Assembly (NCBI GenBank): GCA_030156435.1
Contig: JASGMM010000001.1
Span: 36,418 to 100,417, forward strand
Reading direction: 5' to 3'
Source: Clostridiales bacterium
GTDB taxonomy: Bacteria; Bacillota; Clostridia; Mahellales; Mahellaceae
Length of the DNA stretch: 64,000 nucleotides
In this document: one piece after another, positions 9,849 to 18,485 of the stretch
How positions within the stretch are numbered: position 1 is the stretch's first letter
How the letters are laid out: the number at the start of each line of letters is the position of its first letter
Program-made: the position numbers and the translations under genes
Notes under the pieces: generated by a model
Seen by the model: only the letters and a program-made list of their open reading frames with translations
Told to the model about the DNA's origin: nothing
The model's database searches: none

Positions 9849-10643
9849 TTACTGCACCTCCTTGTAAGTTAACGCAACTATGCTATCTGGACGTTTTATT
9901 CTCAAGCCTAGTATCTCCAATATTCTGAAGCGATGATTCATGTCGGCGGTTTCCACAAATGCTGTTATAATATCCTGTCCGATAACAAGATCTATATTCT
10001 GTGGATTGGCCGATACAATGAAAGCATCTTCGTCCTTCAGTACAGGAGACTGATACAATTTGACTCCAAGCCTCTCTATCCTTTCGGCATCCAAATAAGG
10101 CGTATCTTTATATACTTTATTGAGCGATGCAAATAATGGTGGACTTGTAACCATAACATAAGGGCCAAATTGATAATGGCTCCTTAAAAGCGCAAGCACC
10201 GCCACCACATCATCGTATGCGCTGCCTTTTTGCCAGTCGTTTCTCGCATACGATAATTTGCCGTTGACCGTCAATATGCCTTCGGCTCCTTTTTCAGCAT
10301 CCCCGTAGAATAAAAGCTTGTCCTCATCTGCCGCCAACATAGCAGCAGCGCTAAAGACCTTTCCAGTGTCCAGGGGCAGGTCGTTCTCTTCAAAATACTG
10401 AATATCTCTCCATCCGTAAACAAAATCGCGGCAAAGCATGTTCAGCCTTACAAACTTCATGCCCGCTCCCTCGTCAGCCTCTCCGTTTGGTACCACAAAA
10501 GTGCCGGCACCGACAGGGCCAAATAAAGGAAGGAACTTCCTGCCTACCAGCACAGCTTTAGCGCTCTCTACTACAGCTCTATCAATGCTATCCCATTGCT
10601 CCTTCGTCAGCGGAGCATCGTCTCGCAATAAATAATCAGCCAT
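9849..10643 (-). CDS. Family 1 encapsulin shell protein (linocin M18-like)
   Basis: 264 aa, the normal length for HK97-fold family 1 encapsulins. Diagnostic stretches are the N-terminal LLRDDAPLTKEQWDSID, the FVYGWRDIQYFEENDLPLD loop and the C-terminal ILGLRIKRPDSIVALT. Sixty or more copies would form a protein nanocompartment; the N-terminal helix normally binds the cargo peptide carried by the next gene. No protease or bacteriocin function is implied despite the old 'linocin' name. Start ATG has AGGAGG 8 nt upstream. The two genes form a compact operon. Confidence 0.95.
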   Translation of the reverse strand: MADYLLRDDAPLTKEQWDSIDRAVVESAKAVLVGRKFLPLFGPVGAGTFVVPNGEADEGAGMKFVRLNMLCRDFVYGWRDIQYFEENDLPLDTGKVFSAAAMLAADEDKLLFYGDAEKGAEGILTVNGKLSYARNDWQKGSAYDDVVAVLALLRSHYQFGPYVMVTSPPLFASLNKVYKDTPYLDAERIERLGVKLYQSPVLKDEDAFIVSANPQNIDLVIGQDIITAFVETADMNHRFRILEILGLRIKRPDSIVALTYKEVQ

Positions 10644-10740
10644 TTTATTTACCTCCTATACTATGTATGATATCTGTATCTATCTAATATTATATATCAT
10701 CCGCTAATAATTTTCCAGTATGAATTTCAATTTTACTGTA

Positions 10741-10824
10741 ATTCGTGCTAGCGCGTGCAATGATATAAAGCCTACGCCCGCTCATGAAATATTGTATAGG
10801 CATTGTATAAGCATAGTAGAATCC
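10741..10824. repeat. Eroded partial copy C of the palindromic repeat
   Basis: ATTCGTGCTA then GCGCGTGCAATGATATAAAG then CTACGCCCGCT match the left arm of copy A and the corresponding arm of copy B, and GAAATATTG matches the other arm of copy B. The hairpin core is missing. It lies in the same orientation as the left arm of copy A, on the far side of the encapsulin operon. Confidence 0.6.
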
Positions 10825-10904
10825 AAAGTAAGGCCACGCCTCGTATATGTTATAATAATATTATTGCTTTATAAGCAAATTCATCCAAACTGAAAGGAGT
10901 AAAA

Positions 10905-11645
10905 ATGGAATTAAACGGCAAAACAGCGCTTGTGACAGGCGCCTCGCGCGGTATAGGGCGTCAAATAGCCATCGAATTAGCTAAGGCCGGCGCTTCTGTA
11001 GCCATAAATTATAAGACCGATGAAGCCGGCGCCATAGAAACCTTACATGCCGTACGCCAAGCTGACAGATACGGCATAACGATAATGGCCGATGTAAGCG
11101 ATTATGAATCGGTACGGCAAATGTTGGACGATACCGTGCAAAAGCTGGGTAAAATCGATATATTGGTCAATAATGCAGGAATTTCACATATAGGCCTTTT
11201 TATTGATACCGACATAAGTCTATGGGACAATATCCTGAACACCAATCTCAAAGGCACTATGAATTGCTGTCATGCTGTTCTAAGGCATATGTTACCTCGC
11301 CAAAGCGGCAGCATAATAAATATATCGTCCATATGGGGTGATTCAGGGGCTGCATGCGAAGCGGTATATTCGGCATCTAAAGGAGGCATAAATGCCTTCA
11401 CGAAGGCACTGGCAAAAGAACTGGGCGCATGTGGCATACGCGTAAACGCCATAGCACCCGGCGTTATAGACACTGATATGAACAAATGGATGACTGCCGA
11501 AGATAAGCAGATAACGCTGGACCAAATATCCATGAAACGCTTCGGGCAGTGCTCGGAAGTATCCGCTTTAGCGGCTTTCTTGGCCTCCGAAAAATCATCA
11601 TATATAACAGGCCAGATAATAGCAGCAGATGGTGGAATATTCTAG
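10905..11645 (+). CDS. SDR-family 3-oxoacyl-ACP reductase-like protein
   Basis: Short-chain dehydrogenase of 246 aa. NAD(P)-binding TGASRGIG at residues 11-18, NNAG near residue 87, catalytic Ser in INISSIWGD and YSASKGG supplying Tyr and Lys, with IAPGVIDTDM after it. This is the FabG pattern, but no fatty-acid genes are nearby, so it may act on another ketone. GAAAGGAG precedes the ATG. Transcribed alone or with the carboxypeptidase 62 nt downstream. Confidence 0.9.
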   Translation: MELNGKTALVTGASRGIGRQIAIELAKAGASVAINYKTDEAGAIETLHAVRQADRYGITIMADVSDYESVRQMLDDTVQKLGKIDILVNNAGISHIGLFIDTDISLWDNILNTNLKGTMNCCHAVLRHMLPRQSGSIINISSIWGDSGAACEAVYSASKGGINAFTKALAKELGACGIRVNAIAPGVIDTDMNKWMTAEDKQITLDQISMKRFGQCSEVSALAAFLASEKSSYITGQIIAADGGIF

Positions 11646-11707
11646 GCGCTTGTATCATAAAATGAATAAAGGGGATATGACTTAAAAACATAAAGGAATG
11701 GTAAAAT

Positions 11708-12607
11708 ATGAATTCTCAAATAGTGCGCACCGATATACCATATGATTATCAGACCATGGTCTCTGACCTGGAAGCGCTTAAATCAGCGTATCCTATTATA
11801 CAGAGTAACACCATAGGTAGCTCGGTTTTGGGAAAGGAGATTTACACCCTAAGCATAGGCATAGGACAAAGGCAAGTATACTATAATGGGTGCCATCATG
11901 CCAACGAATGGATAACAGCTCCTTTATTGATGCAGTTTGCTGAAAGTTATGCTCAAGCCTATCAAACAGGTACCACCATCCTTGGATGGGATATACGGTA
12001 TTTATTCAATCATACGACTATATGGCTGACACCGATGGTAAATCCTGACGGCGTGGATTTGGTCATACATGGCATCGATACAAGCAATCCTTTTTATGAG
12101 CAGGTGTTAAGGTGGAACAATTACAGCACGAATTTCAGCAACTGGAAAGCCAATATACGCGGTGTGGATTTGAATCATCAATATAACGCGCATTGGTATG
12201 AGCAAAAAAGCCGAGGTCCAGTCGGGCCGAGCCCTGCAAATTATTCGGGCTCAGCCCCGGAATCGGAACCTGAATCCAGAGCCGTAGCTGATTTTACACG
12301 ATATCATAACCCGAATTTAATTATAGCATATCACTCTCAAGGGAGAGTAATATATTGGGGATACAGAGGCCTGGAACCTCCCGAATCACAAACCATAGCA
12401 ACATATTTCGGCACATTGAGCGGATATACGCCCATAAGATATGCCGGCACCGACGCCGGTTATAAGGACTGGTTTATACAGGATTGGCGCCGCCCCGGCT
12501 TTACCATAGAAGTAAGCATGGGCATAAATCCCCTCCCGGCATCACAGCTACCGCAAATATATCGTGATAATCTGGGCATTATGCTACATGGTGCCGGCTT
12601 AACATAG
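11708..12607 (+). CDS. M14-family zinc carboxypeptidase, gamma-D-glutamyl-diamino acid peptidase-like
   Basis: 299 aa with a complete M14 catalytic domain: zinc ligands H and E in GCHHANEW, substrate-binding NPDGVDL and RGVDLNHQY, third zinc ligand in IAYHSQG, catalytic Glu in GFTIEVS. Relatives cut the D-Glu-diaminopimelate bond in peptidoglycan peptides during sporulation or wall recycling. No LysM repeats or signal peptide are visible, so it would act inside the cell or leave by another route. Ends 3 nt from the convergent ferritin-like gene. Confidence 0.87.
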   Translation: MNSQIVRTDIPYDYQTMVSDLEALKSAYPIIQSNTIGSSVLGKEIYTLSIGIGQRQVYYNGCHHANEWITAPLLMQFAESYAQAYQTGTTILGWDIRYLFNHTTIWLTPMVNPDGVDLVIHGIDTSNPFYEQVLRWNNYSTNFSNWKANIRGVDLNHQYNAHWYEQKSRGPVGPSPANYSGSAPESEPESRAVADFTRYHNPNLIIAYHSQGRVIYWGYRGLEPPESQTIATYFGTLSGYTPIRYAGTDAGYKDWFIQDWRRPGFTIEVSMGINPLPASQLPQIYRDNLGIMLHGAGLT

Positions 12608-12610
12608 ATG

Positions 12611-13120
12611 CTATATGCTATCCGTATCCAACATGTCCAAAAGGCGCTGTATATCTATAACGTGCTTTCTCTCCTCGGATATAAGGGTGCTAAATGCAGA
12701 TTTAGCGGCTGGATTCTTGGCATGCGCGGCAAGTTCGCTGTAATATAATATAGAATCCTTCTCGGCTTGTAACGCCAAATCCAATACGTCATATAGATCT
12801 GTTACCTGCTCTATGACATCATCTATTTCTCCGGCCGGTGGAAATACAGCTGACATTGATATGGCCCTAAGATAAGAAGATACTTCCGGATCATATATGT
12901 ACTCATCACTGCTTTCGGGGTTATCAGCCAGGTACTTATCATATATGGCTTGGAAACGGGCGGCATGAGTTTTTTCTTCTCTGGCAAGCCTTTGAAATAG
13001 GGCTTTTACTTCTATATCCGATACCTTTTCAACCGCTTTTGTATAGAATTCATATCCGTTCTCTTCTATCTCCACGGCTATACGCAATGCTTCCAATTCA
13101 TTGATTTGATCCAATTCCAT
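12611..13120 (-). CDS. Ferritin-like/rubrerythrin diiron protein without rubredoxin domain
   Basis: 169 aa. Two helical-pair segments each carry E...ExxH-type metal ligands: EENGYEFY with EEKTHAARF in the first half, and EKDSILYY with EERKHVIDI in the second. That is the four-helix diiron fold of rubrerythrins; the C-terminal CxxC rubredoxin domain is absent. Likely peroxide or oxygen protection or iron handling. It has no cargo-loading tail, so it is not expected in the nearby encapsulin. Start has AGAGGTG. Confidence 0.85.
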   Translation of the reverse strand: MELDQINELEALRIAVEIEENGYEFYTKAVEKVSDIEVKALFQRLAREEKTHAARFQAIYDKYLADNPESSDEYIYDPEVSSYLRAISMSAVFPPAGEIDDVIEQVTDLYDVLDLALQAEKDSILYYSELAAHAKNPAAKSAFSTLISEERKHVIDIQRLLDMLDTDSI

Positions 13121-13140
13121 TTAATCACACCTCTCTGTAT

Positions 13141-13176
13141 ATAACAAAAGCCCACAGACAAAACGCCTATGGGCTC
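13141..13176 (-). terminator. Terminator of the tRNA-Tyr transcript
   Basis: Nine-base-pair stem AGCCCATAG / CTGTGGGCT (one G-U) with a 9-nt loop, followed on the minus strand by TTTTGTTATA. Confidence 0.8.
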
Positions 13177-13178
13177 AT

Positions 13179-13263
13179 TGGTGGAGGGAGATGGATTCGA
13201 ACCATCGAAGGCTGAGCCAACAGATTTACAGTCTGCCCCCTTTGGCCACTCGGGAACCCCTCC
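13179..13263 (-). tRNA. tRNA-Tyr (GTA)
   Basis: 85 nt including an encoded CCA. GGAGGGG pairs with TCCCTCC; the anticodon arm reads CAGACTGTAAATCTG giving GTA; the variable arm is long, as in class II tRNA-Tyr; the T arm is GATGGTTCGAATCCATC. No integrase or att-like duplication is next to it. Confidence 0.97.
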
Positions 13264-13277
13264 GTGTCACAAATGCT

Positions 13278-13306
13278 ATTATACAATATCTATTTCCTGC
13301 AGTCAA
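13278..13306 (-). promoter_or_regulatory. Sigma-A promoter of tRNA-Tyr
   Basis: Minus strand: TTGACT, 17 nt, TATAAT. The predicted start is about 8 nt before the mature tRNA end. Confidence 0.75.
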
Positions 13307-13335
13307 TAGCCATAGCACAAATTTTTTATGGCTTA

Positions 13336-13839
13336 TCACGCAGTCCTGGTAACTGAAGGAAATACTTTTGCGCTTATAAGCGAGCGATATACTGCCAACG
13401 ATATGACCGAATCCACCGCGTGGTGCAGTGCCGTTCCTATGCCCACTATCACAAGGGCCGAATATATATCGAAACCGAACGGCAGTACCACCAATGCCTC
13501 TAATCCTGCATGTATAGGCAGCGTAACAGCTAATGCTCCTGTAAACGGCACACCACGTTTTACAAGCCGAGCTCCAACAAAAGCAAAGATCGGATGCATA
13601 GCCGCCCTAGCCACTATTACTAACGGTAAACCTTTCAGCAAAAAGCCCAACGCCGAACCTAAGCCGACTACCACAGCCACCAGAGGATTGACAGCCATAG
13701 CCAGCATAACAGGCACATGAGAGGCTATAGTGGCCGAGAAAGGTGGTATGGTTACAGCCAGTACACCTCCAAACCATAACGGTATCATTATGGCAAAAGC
13801 CGTCAATATACCAGCAAGTACTATATCTTTAGTTTTCAT
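13336..13839 (-). CDS. ECF-transporter S-component-like integral membrane protein
   Basis: 167 aa, almost entirely hydrophobic with about five or six membrane segments. Its size, the opening MKTKDIVLAGILTAFAIMIP and the small-residue-rich helices fit the substrate-binding S subunits of energy-coupling-factor vitamin importers. The ligand is not determined. No EcfA/T genes are adjacent, which is normal for group II systems using a shared energising module. It has its own strong promoter with a long palindrome, so expression is probably repressed by some vitamin- or metal-type regulator. Confidence 0.7.
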   Translation of the reverse strand: MKTKDIVLAGILTAFAIMIPLWFGGVLAVTIPPFSATIASHVPVMLAMAVNPLVAVVVGLGSALGFLLKGLPLVIVARAAMHPIFAFVGARLVKRGVPFTGALAVTLPIHAGLEALVVLPFGFDIYSALVIVGIGTALHHAVDSVISLAVYRSLISAKVFPSVTRTA

Positions 13840-13850
13840 ATATATAAGCC

Positions 13851-13888
13851 CTTTCTATATAATATTTCTAGAAATATTATATAGAAAG
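13851..13888. promoter_or_regulatory. 38-bp perfect palindrome, candidate operator
   Basis: Every base from 13851 to 13888 reads identically on both strands, centred on TTTCTAGAAA. It covers the -10 box, the transcription start and the AGAAAGGG ribosome site of the downstream membrane-protein gene. A bound dimer there would block both polymerase and, as an RNA hairpin, ribosome access. The regulator is unknown. Confidence 0.7.
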
Positions 13889-13904
13889 ATTAATGTCTTG
13901 TCAA
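13876..13904 (-). promoter_or_regulatory. Perfect consensus sigma-A promoter
   Basis: Minus strand TTGACA, 17 nt, TATAAT: full consensus in both hexamers and ideal spacing. The -10 box lies inside the 38-bp palindrome. Confidence 0.85.
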
Positions 13905-13920
13905 CTGTATTGTCAATCTC

Positions 13921-14871
13921 TCAATACTGTTTATCCAAATCTATCTTGTTTATAAATTGGTCGTTACCATATATATATGCCCTTAAATTAGGTATAAATA
14001 TATTCATAACCCTTTCAATATAGCGGCCATTATCGCCCGCCGTATGCGGCGTTATGATGACATTATCCATATCCCACAACGGGCTTTGCAATGGCAGCGG
14101 CTCTTGTTCGAATACATCCAACCCTGCCCCAGCTATCCATTTTTCTTTTAATGCCTTTATAAGCGCCTTCTCGTCATGAGTGGAACCTCTTCCGGCATTT
14201 AAGTAATAAGCCGTCGGCTTCATAATTTTGAAACGCTCTTCGTTCATTATATGAAATGTGTCCTTGGTCAAAGGCAATATATTTACGACATAGTCGCTTT
14301 TCTTAAGCAATTCTTCCCAATTGGCAGGCCCATACATCTTATCTACATAATCGGCAGGTTTACCCGAATAGCGAAATCCCAGCGTCCTCATTCCCAACGC
14401 TTTTGCCAATCTGGCCACTTCCAGCCCTATAGCCCCTACGCCCAATATACCTGCTGTCTTGTCGAACAATTCATCGGCATTATACGAACGATCCCACTTT
14501 TTATTCATTTGATTGCGTATATATGTATTTATTTTTCTGGCAAAGGCCAGCATCATACCTATAAGCGTTTCAGATATAGGCACGCTATGAACGCCGCTGG
14601 CATTTGTAAGTATTATACCGTATTTCTTAAATGCCTCAAACGGCATGTCGTTAACCCCGGCACTCCACGTCTGTACCCATTTGAGCGGCGTACCATCATA
14701 CAGACATTGCTCGGCGGCACGCTTATCCCAACCCAGCAGTATTTCGGCATCTTTTAATGAAATCTCGCCGTTATCATCAACAGCAAACTCGATCTCCCAA
14801 TCGGGAATTATTTTTCTTATTTCGTCTACGTACTCATCGTCAATATCCCTAAAAACAACCAACTTACGCAT
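13921..14871 (-). CDS. D-2-hydroxyacid dehydrogenase (phosphoglycerate dehydrogenase-like)
   Basis: 316 aa, NAD-dependent. Nucleotide-binding GILGVGAIGLEVARLAKALG near residue 140; LNAGRGSTHDEKAL and ITPHTAG give the conserved Arg/His region, with the catalytic His in PHTAG. No ACT or other regulatory domain, so it is a short-type enzyme, perhaps glyoxylate/hydroxypyruvate or D-lactate-like. AAAGGAG lies before the ATG. It follows the PBP gene by 12 nt and probably shares its transcript. Confidence 0.87.
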   Translation of the reverse strand: MRKLVVFRDIDDEYVDEIRKIIPDWEIEFAVDDNGEISLKDAEILLGWDKRAAEQCLYDGTPLKWVQTWSAGVNDMPFEAFKKYGIILTNASGVHSVPISETLIGMMLAFARKINTYIRNQMNKKWDRSYNADELFDKTAGILGVGAIGLEVARLAKALGMRTLGFRYSGKPADYVDKMYGPANWEELLKKSDYVVNILPLTKDTFHIMNEERFKIMKPTAYYLNAGRGSTHDEKALIKALKEKWIAGAGLDVFEQEPLPLQSPLWDMDNVIITPHTAGDNGRYIERVMNIFIPNLRAYIYGNDQFINKIDLDKQY

Positions 14872-14883
14872 CGATATTCTCCT

Positions 14884-16281
14884 TTACTTATATCCTAATC
14901 TTAAAGCCTGCTCCATTACCTTACGGGCTATAGGGGCGGCCTGAATACCTCCTGTACCAGCATTCTCCACTATAACAGCCACCGCTATAGATGGATTGTC
15001 GGCAGGTGCAAAGCTTATAAACCAGGCATGATCCTCCTGTTGGCCACCAGCTTGCGCCGTGCCGGTCTTACCGGCAACATCGACACCGGATATGCGTGCA
15101 GATTTGCCAGTTCCATCTGTTACTACCGATACCATCATATCGGTTATCTTGTCAGCTATGGGCTTGTCTATCACATGAGCATAGCGCCTTGGACTAAAGC
15201 GCCTTATGATGCGCCCTCTGCTGTTCTCCACCGCCTTGACAAGTCTCGGCTGCATCATATCTCCATCATTGGCTATAGCCGATGTTATCATGGCCATGTG
15301 CATGGGGGTCACCGTCACTTTACCTTGCCCTATGGCATCCTTAGCCAACTCATCGTCAGTTATATGCTCTTCTTTCGGAAAATTACTGGCGTATACCGTC
15401 ATATCATCCCAGGCAAATGTTTTGTTAAACAAAAACTCCTTAGCGGTTTGTGACAAAAGCTTATCGCCAAGCTGTAACCCTATACTGGCAAATGTGGTAT
15501 TACACGACACCTCTAATGCCTCATTTATATTCAGTTGGCCATGTGCTTTATTGCCTGAGCAACTGAGTTTATAATTTCCCACATTTATATATCCCTTACA
15601 TGTAAAAGTTTGCGAATCTATATCCGGTATATTTTTCAAAGCCGATGCCAGCGTTACCACTTTAAATGTAGAACCCGGCGGATATGTGCCCTGCAACGCT
15701 TTATTATATAATACATCCTTATCGTTCAATGAAGCCAGATTATTAGGATCAAAGTCCGGTTTGCTCACCATCGCCAGCACCTCGCCTGTGCGCGGATCCA
15801 TAGCCACCACCGCGCCCCGTCTATTGCCCAGCGCATCATAAGCCGTCTTCTGCAACCGATAGTCTAATGTCAATATAACGTTATTCCCGTGCAATTCATG
15901 GAATACGAAACGCTGTACGGCCTGCTCAAGTACGCCATTGTTCAAACCCAAAAGATAGGTGGCTTGAGAATTTTCTATGCCAGCTCGGCCAAGTTTCGGG
16001 TCCACGTATCCGACTACATGCGCGGTCACCGCTCCATGCGGATAATCCCTTACCCACTGATTGTCCTTTTGTCGGCTTACAGCAAGCATTTCACCATTTC
16101 TGTCTTTTATATCTCCCCATACTACATCCTGGCTTTTCTGCGTTATACGTTTATTATAATAGCTGTTGGCCAGCCTATTGCCCTGGAAAAAATAAGTATA
16201 CAACAGGTACCCCATTAACAGCATAAATACGGCTGCGAAAACGACCAATACTTGTTTGGTATTTCTCTTAATACGATTCAC
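14884..16281 (-). CDS. Class B penicillin-binding protein (SEDS partner, PbpA-like)
   Basis: 465 aa transpeptidase that cross-links peptidoglycan. One N-terminal membrane anchor (residues about 10-33), a short pedestal domain, then the transpeptidase domain: acylating S204 in YPPGSTFKVV, SCN at 259-261 and KTGTAQ near residue 408. GTG start with GGAG 9 nt upstream. It overlaps the FtsW/RodA-type gene by 14 nt, a typical SEDS-PBP pair that polymerises and cross-links glycan together. Shorter than division PBP2x/FtsI and without PASTA domains. Confidence 0.92.
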   Translation of the reverse strand: MNRIKRNTKQVLVVFAAVFMLLMGYLLYTYFFQGNRLANSYYNKRITQKSQDVVWGDIKDRNGEMLAVSRQKDNQWVRDYPHGAVTAHVVGYVDPKLGRAGIENSQATYLLGLNNGVLEQAVQRFVFHELHGNNVILTLDYRLQKTAYDALGNRRGAVVAMDPRTGEVLAMVSKPDFDPNNLASLNDKDVLYNKALQGTYPPGSTFKVVTLASALKNIPDIDSQTFTCKGYINVGNYKLSCSGNKAHGQLNINEALEVSCNTTFASIGLQLGDKLLSQTAKEFLFNKTFAWDDMTVYASNFPKEEHITDDELAKDAIGQGKVTVTPMHMAMITSAIANDGDMMQPRLVKAVENSRGRIIRRFSPRRYAHVIDKPIADKITDMMVSVVTDGTGKSARISGVDVAGKTGTAQAGGQQEDHAWFISFAPADNPSIAVAVIVENAGTGGIQAAPIARKVMEQALRLGYK

Positions 16282-17533
16282 TGTAGCGTTCTCCTGTTAT
16301 TTTCTCTGGATAAACCCCATCGGAAGGCTTAGTCTGGATAACCGTACTTTGTATAACGCCCACTAGCATAAAACTGGCCACCATAGAACTACCGCCATAA
16401 CTGACAAACGGCAACGTCACCCCGGTAAGGGGTATAAGCTTTATAACGCCTCCTATGATAACAAAGGTTTGAAATCCCAACATAGCAGCCGCACCTATCG
16501 CTATCAGCGCATTAAACGGATCATTCGAGCTCAAGGCTATTTTCATTCCTCTGTAAATGAGGATAAAATACATAGCTATAATCGCCACAGCTATCAATAT
16601 GCCAAATTCTTCGGCGATAGCAGCGAATATGAAATCGGTCTTAGCAGCCGGTATTATATATGGTTGGCCTAAGCCTAATCCGGATCCAAGCCACCCACCC
16701 GAGCCTATAGCTATCAGCGACTGCACTATCTGATAACCGCGGCCCGTAGCGTCCGCCCAAGGGTTAAGCCAAGCCTCCACCCTTATCCTCACATGTCCCA
16801 AGGCCAGATATGCCACGTAGCCAACTGCACCTGCCAGTATAAGGCTGCCCAAAACGTAAATGATATTGGAGGTGGCTACATAAAGCATTATAACAAAAAC
16901 AGCAAAATATATAGCCATGGCGCCGAGATCATTTTCCAATATTAATATCACCATGCATATGGCCGCAAAAACCATCAATGGCAACAGCTCTTTCATGCTC
17001 CTTTTCTCTTTTAGTATAGATGCCGTTGCCAAAATAAAAAGCAATTTTACGAACTCTGAGGGCTGAACGGTATAACCGCCCACTTCTATCCAGTTTTTAG
17101 CTCCGCCCCTTATCGTGCCTATTATCATGGGCAGTAAAAGCAATACCACCGATGCTACAGCATAAATATGAAAGTATCGGTCTAAACCACGCATATATCT
17201 AGATAATATCATCATGGTAAAAAAAACCGATATACCGAGTACAAACCACTGTACCTGCCGTATGGCGGTTTGTGCATCTAACCTATACAGCATAATGAAG
17301 CCTATACTGCTCAGAGCAAATATAAGCAACATTATATACTCATCGCATTGCTTAAAAAAGCTTATTACGATAATATAAGATATCGCATATACCGCCGATG
17401 TAAATACAGCTATATATAGCGCCTGATCATCTATAGGTGATGATCTAAAAGCCAGCAATATAAACCCTGCTAGATTAAATGCTATTATGGTTATCAATAT
17501 ATCCCACGCCCTACTTCTAACTCGATAAGTCAT
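16268..17533 (-). CDS. SEDS-family glycan polymerase (FtsW/RodA/SpoVE)
   Basis: 421 aa with about ten to twelve membrane helices. Family landmarks: GGAKNWIEVGGYTVQPSEF, the loop ending in WADATGRGYQIVQSLIAIGSG and the C-terminal LPFVSYGGSSM. It polymerises lipid II into glycan strands at the membrane with its partner PBP, encoded next. GGGAG precedes the ATG. With the FHA gene 1 nt upstream, it matches the FHA-FtsW-PBP arrangement known from Actinobacteria and many Clostridia. Division, elongation or sporulation role not decidable. Confidence 0.93.
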   Translation of the reverse strand: MTYRVRSRAWDILITIIAFNLAGFILLAFRSSPIDDQALYIAVFTSAVYAISYIIVISFFKQCDEYIMLLIFALSSIGFIMLYRLDAQTAIRQVQWFVLGISVFFTMMILSRYMRGLDRYFHIYAVASVVLLLLPMIIGTIRGGAKNWIEVGGYTVQPSEFVKLLFILATASILKEKRSMKELLPLMVFAAICMVILILENDLGAMAIYFAVFVIMLYVATSNIIYVLGSLILAGAVGYVAYLALGHVRIRVEAWLNPWADATGRGYQIVQSLIAIGSGGWLGSGLGLGQPYIIPAAKTDFIFAAIAEEFGILIAVAIIAMYFILIYRGMKIALSSNDPFNALIAIGAAAMLGFQTFVIIGGVIKLIPLTGVTLPFVSYGGSSMVASFMLVGVIQSTVIQTKPSDGVYPEKITGERYSESY

Positions 17534-18019
17534 TCACCCTATCTCCCGATTTTTAGTGGCAGCAGGAATTTTCACCATGAACATCACAGGGCCTATGGCG
17601 ATGGAGTCACCATCTCTTATGCGAGTGGCTTTTTTGACTCTTTTGCCATTAACAAACGTTCCATTTTTGCTGTGCCTATCTTCTATATATATTTTTTTAT
17701 CTTCCACATATATAACAGCGTGCTGTTTGGATACATCATCCCTATCTATAATTATATAATTATCTCTGCTTCTGCCTATAGTATTCCACTCTTTTATAGG
17801 AAATTCCATGCCTGCCCATATAGTCGAAACACCGTCGAGGCATTCCACCACTGATAATATGCCATACGACGGCTCTATAGAAGGTTTAGCAGATCCAGCA
17901 GCGGCCAATGCATATTCCATCTTTATACCCTTTATGGTGCGATACAGGATGATATATATGAGTATTATAAATATATAACGGCTGCTCAGTGCAGTTACTT
18001 CATAGATGTCGGCCCTCAT
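17534..18019 (-). CDS. FHA-domain membrane protein
   Basis: 161 aa from the ATG at 18019, chosen because GGGGGATGAT lies 6 nt upstream; a longer frame reaches only a TTG at 18085. Residues 10-30 form a single membrane helix (YIFIILIYIILY). The C-terminal FHA domain has GRSRDNYIIIDRDDVSKQH and the DRHSKNGTFVNG core that binds phosphothreonine. It would recruit Thr-phosphorylated partners to the FtsW-PBP complex. No Ser/Thr kinase gene is in the window. Confidence 0.85.
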   Translation of the reverse strand: MRADIYEVTALSSRYIFIILIYIILYRTIKGIKMEYALAAAGSAKPSIEPSYGILSVVECLDGVSTIWAGMEFPIKEWNTIGRSRDNYIIIDRDDVSKQHAVIYVEDKKIYIEDRHSKNGTFVNGKRVKKATRIRDGDSIAIGPVMFMVKIPAATKNREIG

Positions 18020-18097
18020 TGCTATCATCCCCCAATCATAAAATTTTACCTGCCTTATTATAGCACGCTGCCGCATTTGTTTCAAATCAGCACTGCG

Positions 18098-18466
18098 TTA
18101 AGAATACATCACGCGCTGTATAGCCTCCATCAACCTGGATTTCTCAAACGGCTTAACCACATACTCTTTAGCGCCGCTTCTAATGGCCTCTAACACCATA
18201 TTTTTTTGTCCCAATGCCGAGCACATTATTACCTTAGACTTTGGACTTACTTTAAGCAACTCTTTAACCGCCTGTATGCCGTCCATATCGGGCATAGTTA
18301 TATCCATCGTTACGATATCCGGTTTTACCTGTGCGGCTTTTTCGACAGCCTGAAGGCCGTTGCCGGCCTCAAATATTTTGTCATAGCCATTCTCCGCAAG
18401 CATATCTTTTACGACCTTGCGCATAAAAGCCGAGTCGTCCACAACCAAAAACGTCAGATCATCCAT
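18098..18466 (-). CDS. CheY-like single-domain response regulator
   Basis: 122 aa receiver only. Acidic pocket D10/D11, phosphoacceptor D55 in VTMDITMPD, conserved Ser in MCSALG and K105 in VVKPF are all present. No output domain, so it acts by protein contact. No chemotaxis genes are near; its place before the FHA-SEDS-PBP genes (79 nt gap) makes a wall-growth or motility role equally possible. Confidence 0.92.
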   Translation of the reverse strand: MDDLTFLVVDDSAFMRKVVKDMLAENGYDKIFEAGNGLQAVEKAAQVKPDIVTMDITMPDMDGIQAVKELLKVSPKSKVIMCSALGQKNMVLEAIRSGAKEYVVKPFEKSRLMEAIQRVMYS

Positions 18467-18485
18467 AAGAACCCCTTCCTTCCCG

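Noticed and set aside
11343-11691. Minus-strand frames across the SDR gene
   Set aside because: Shadows of a canonical SDR; no family features.
13179-13263. tRNA-Tyr as an integration site of a genomic island
   Set aside because: No integrase and no repeated tRNA 3' end within the window.
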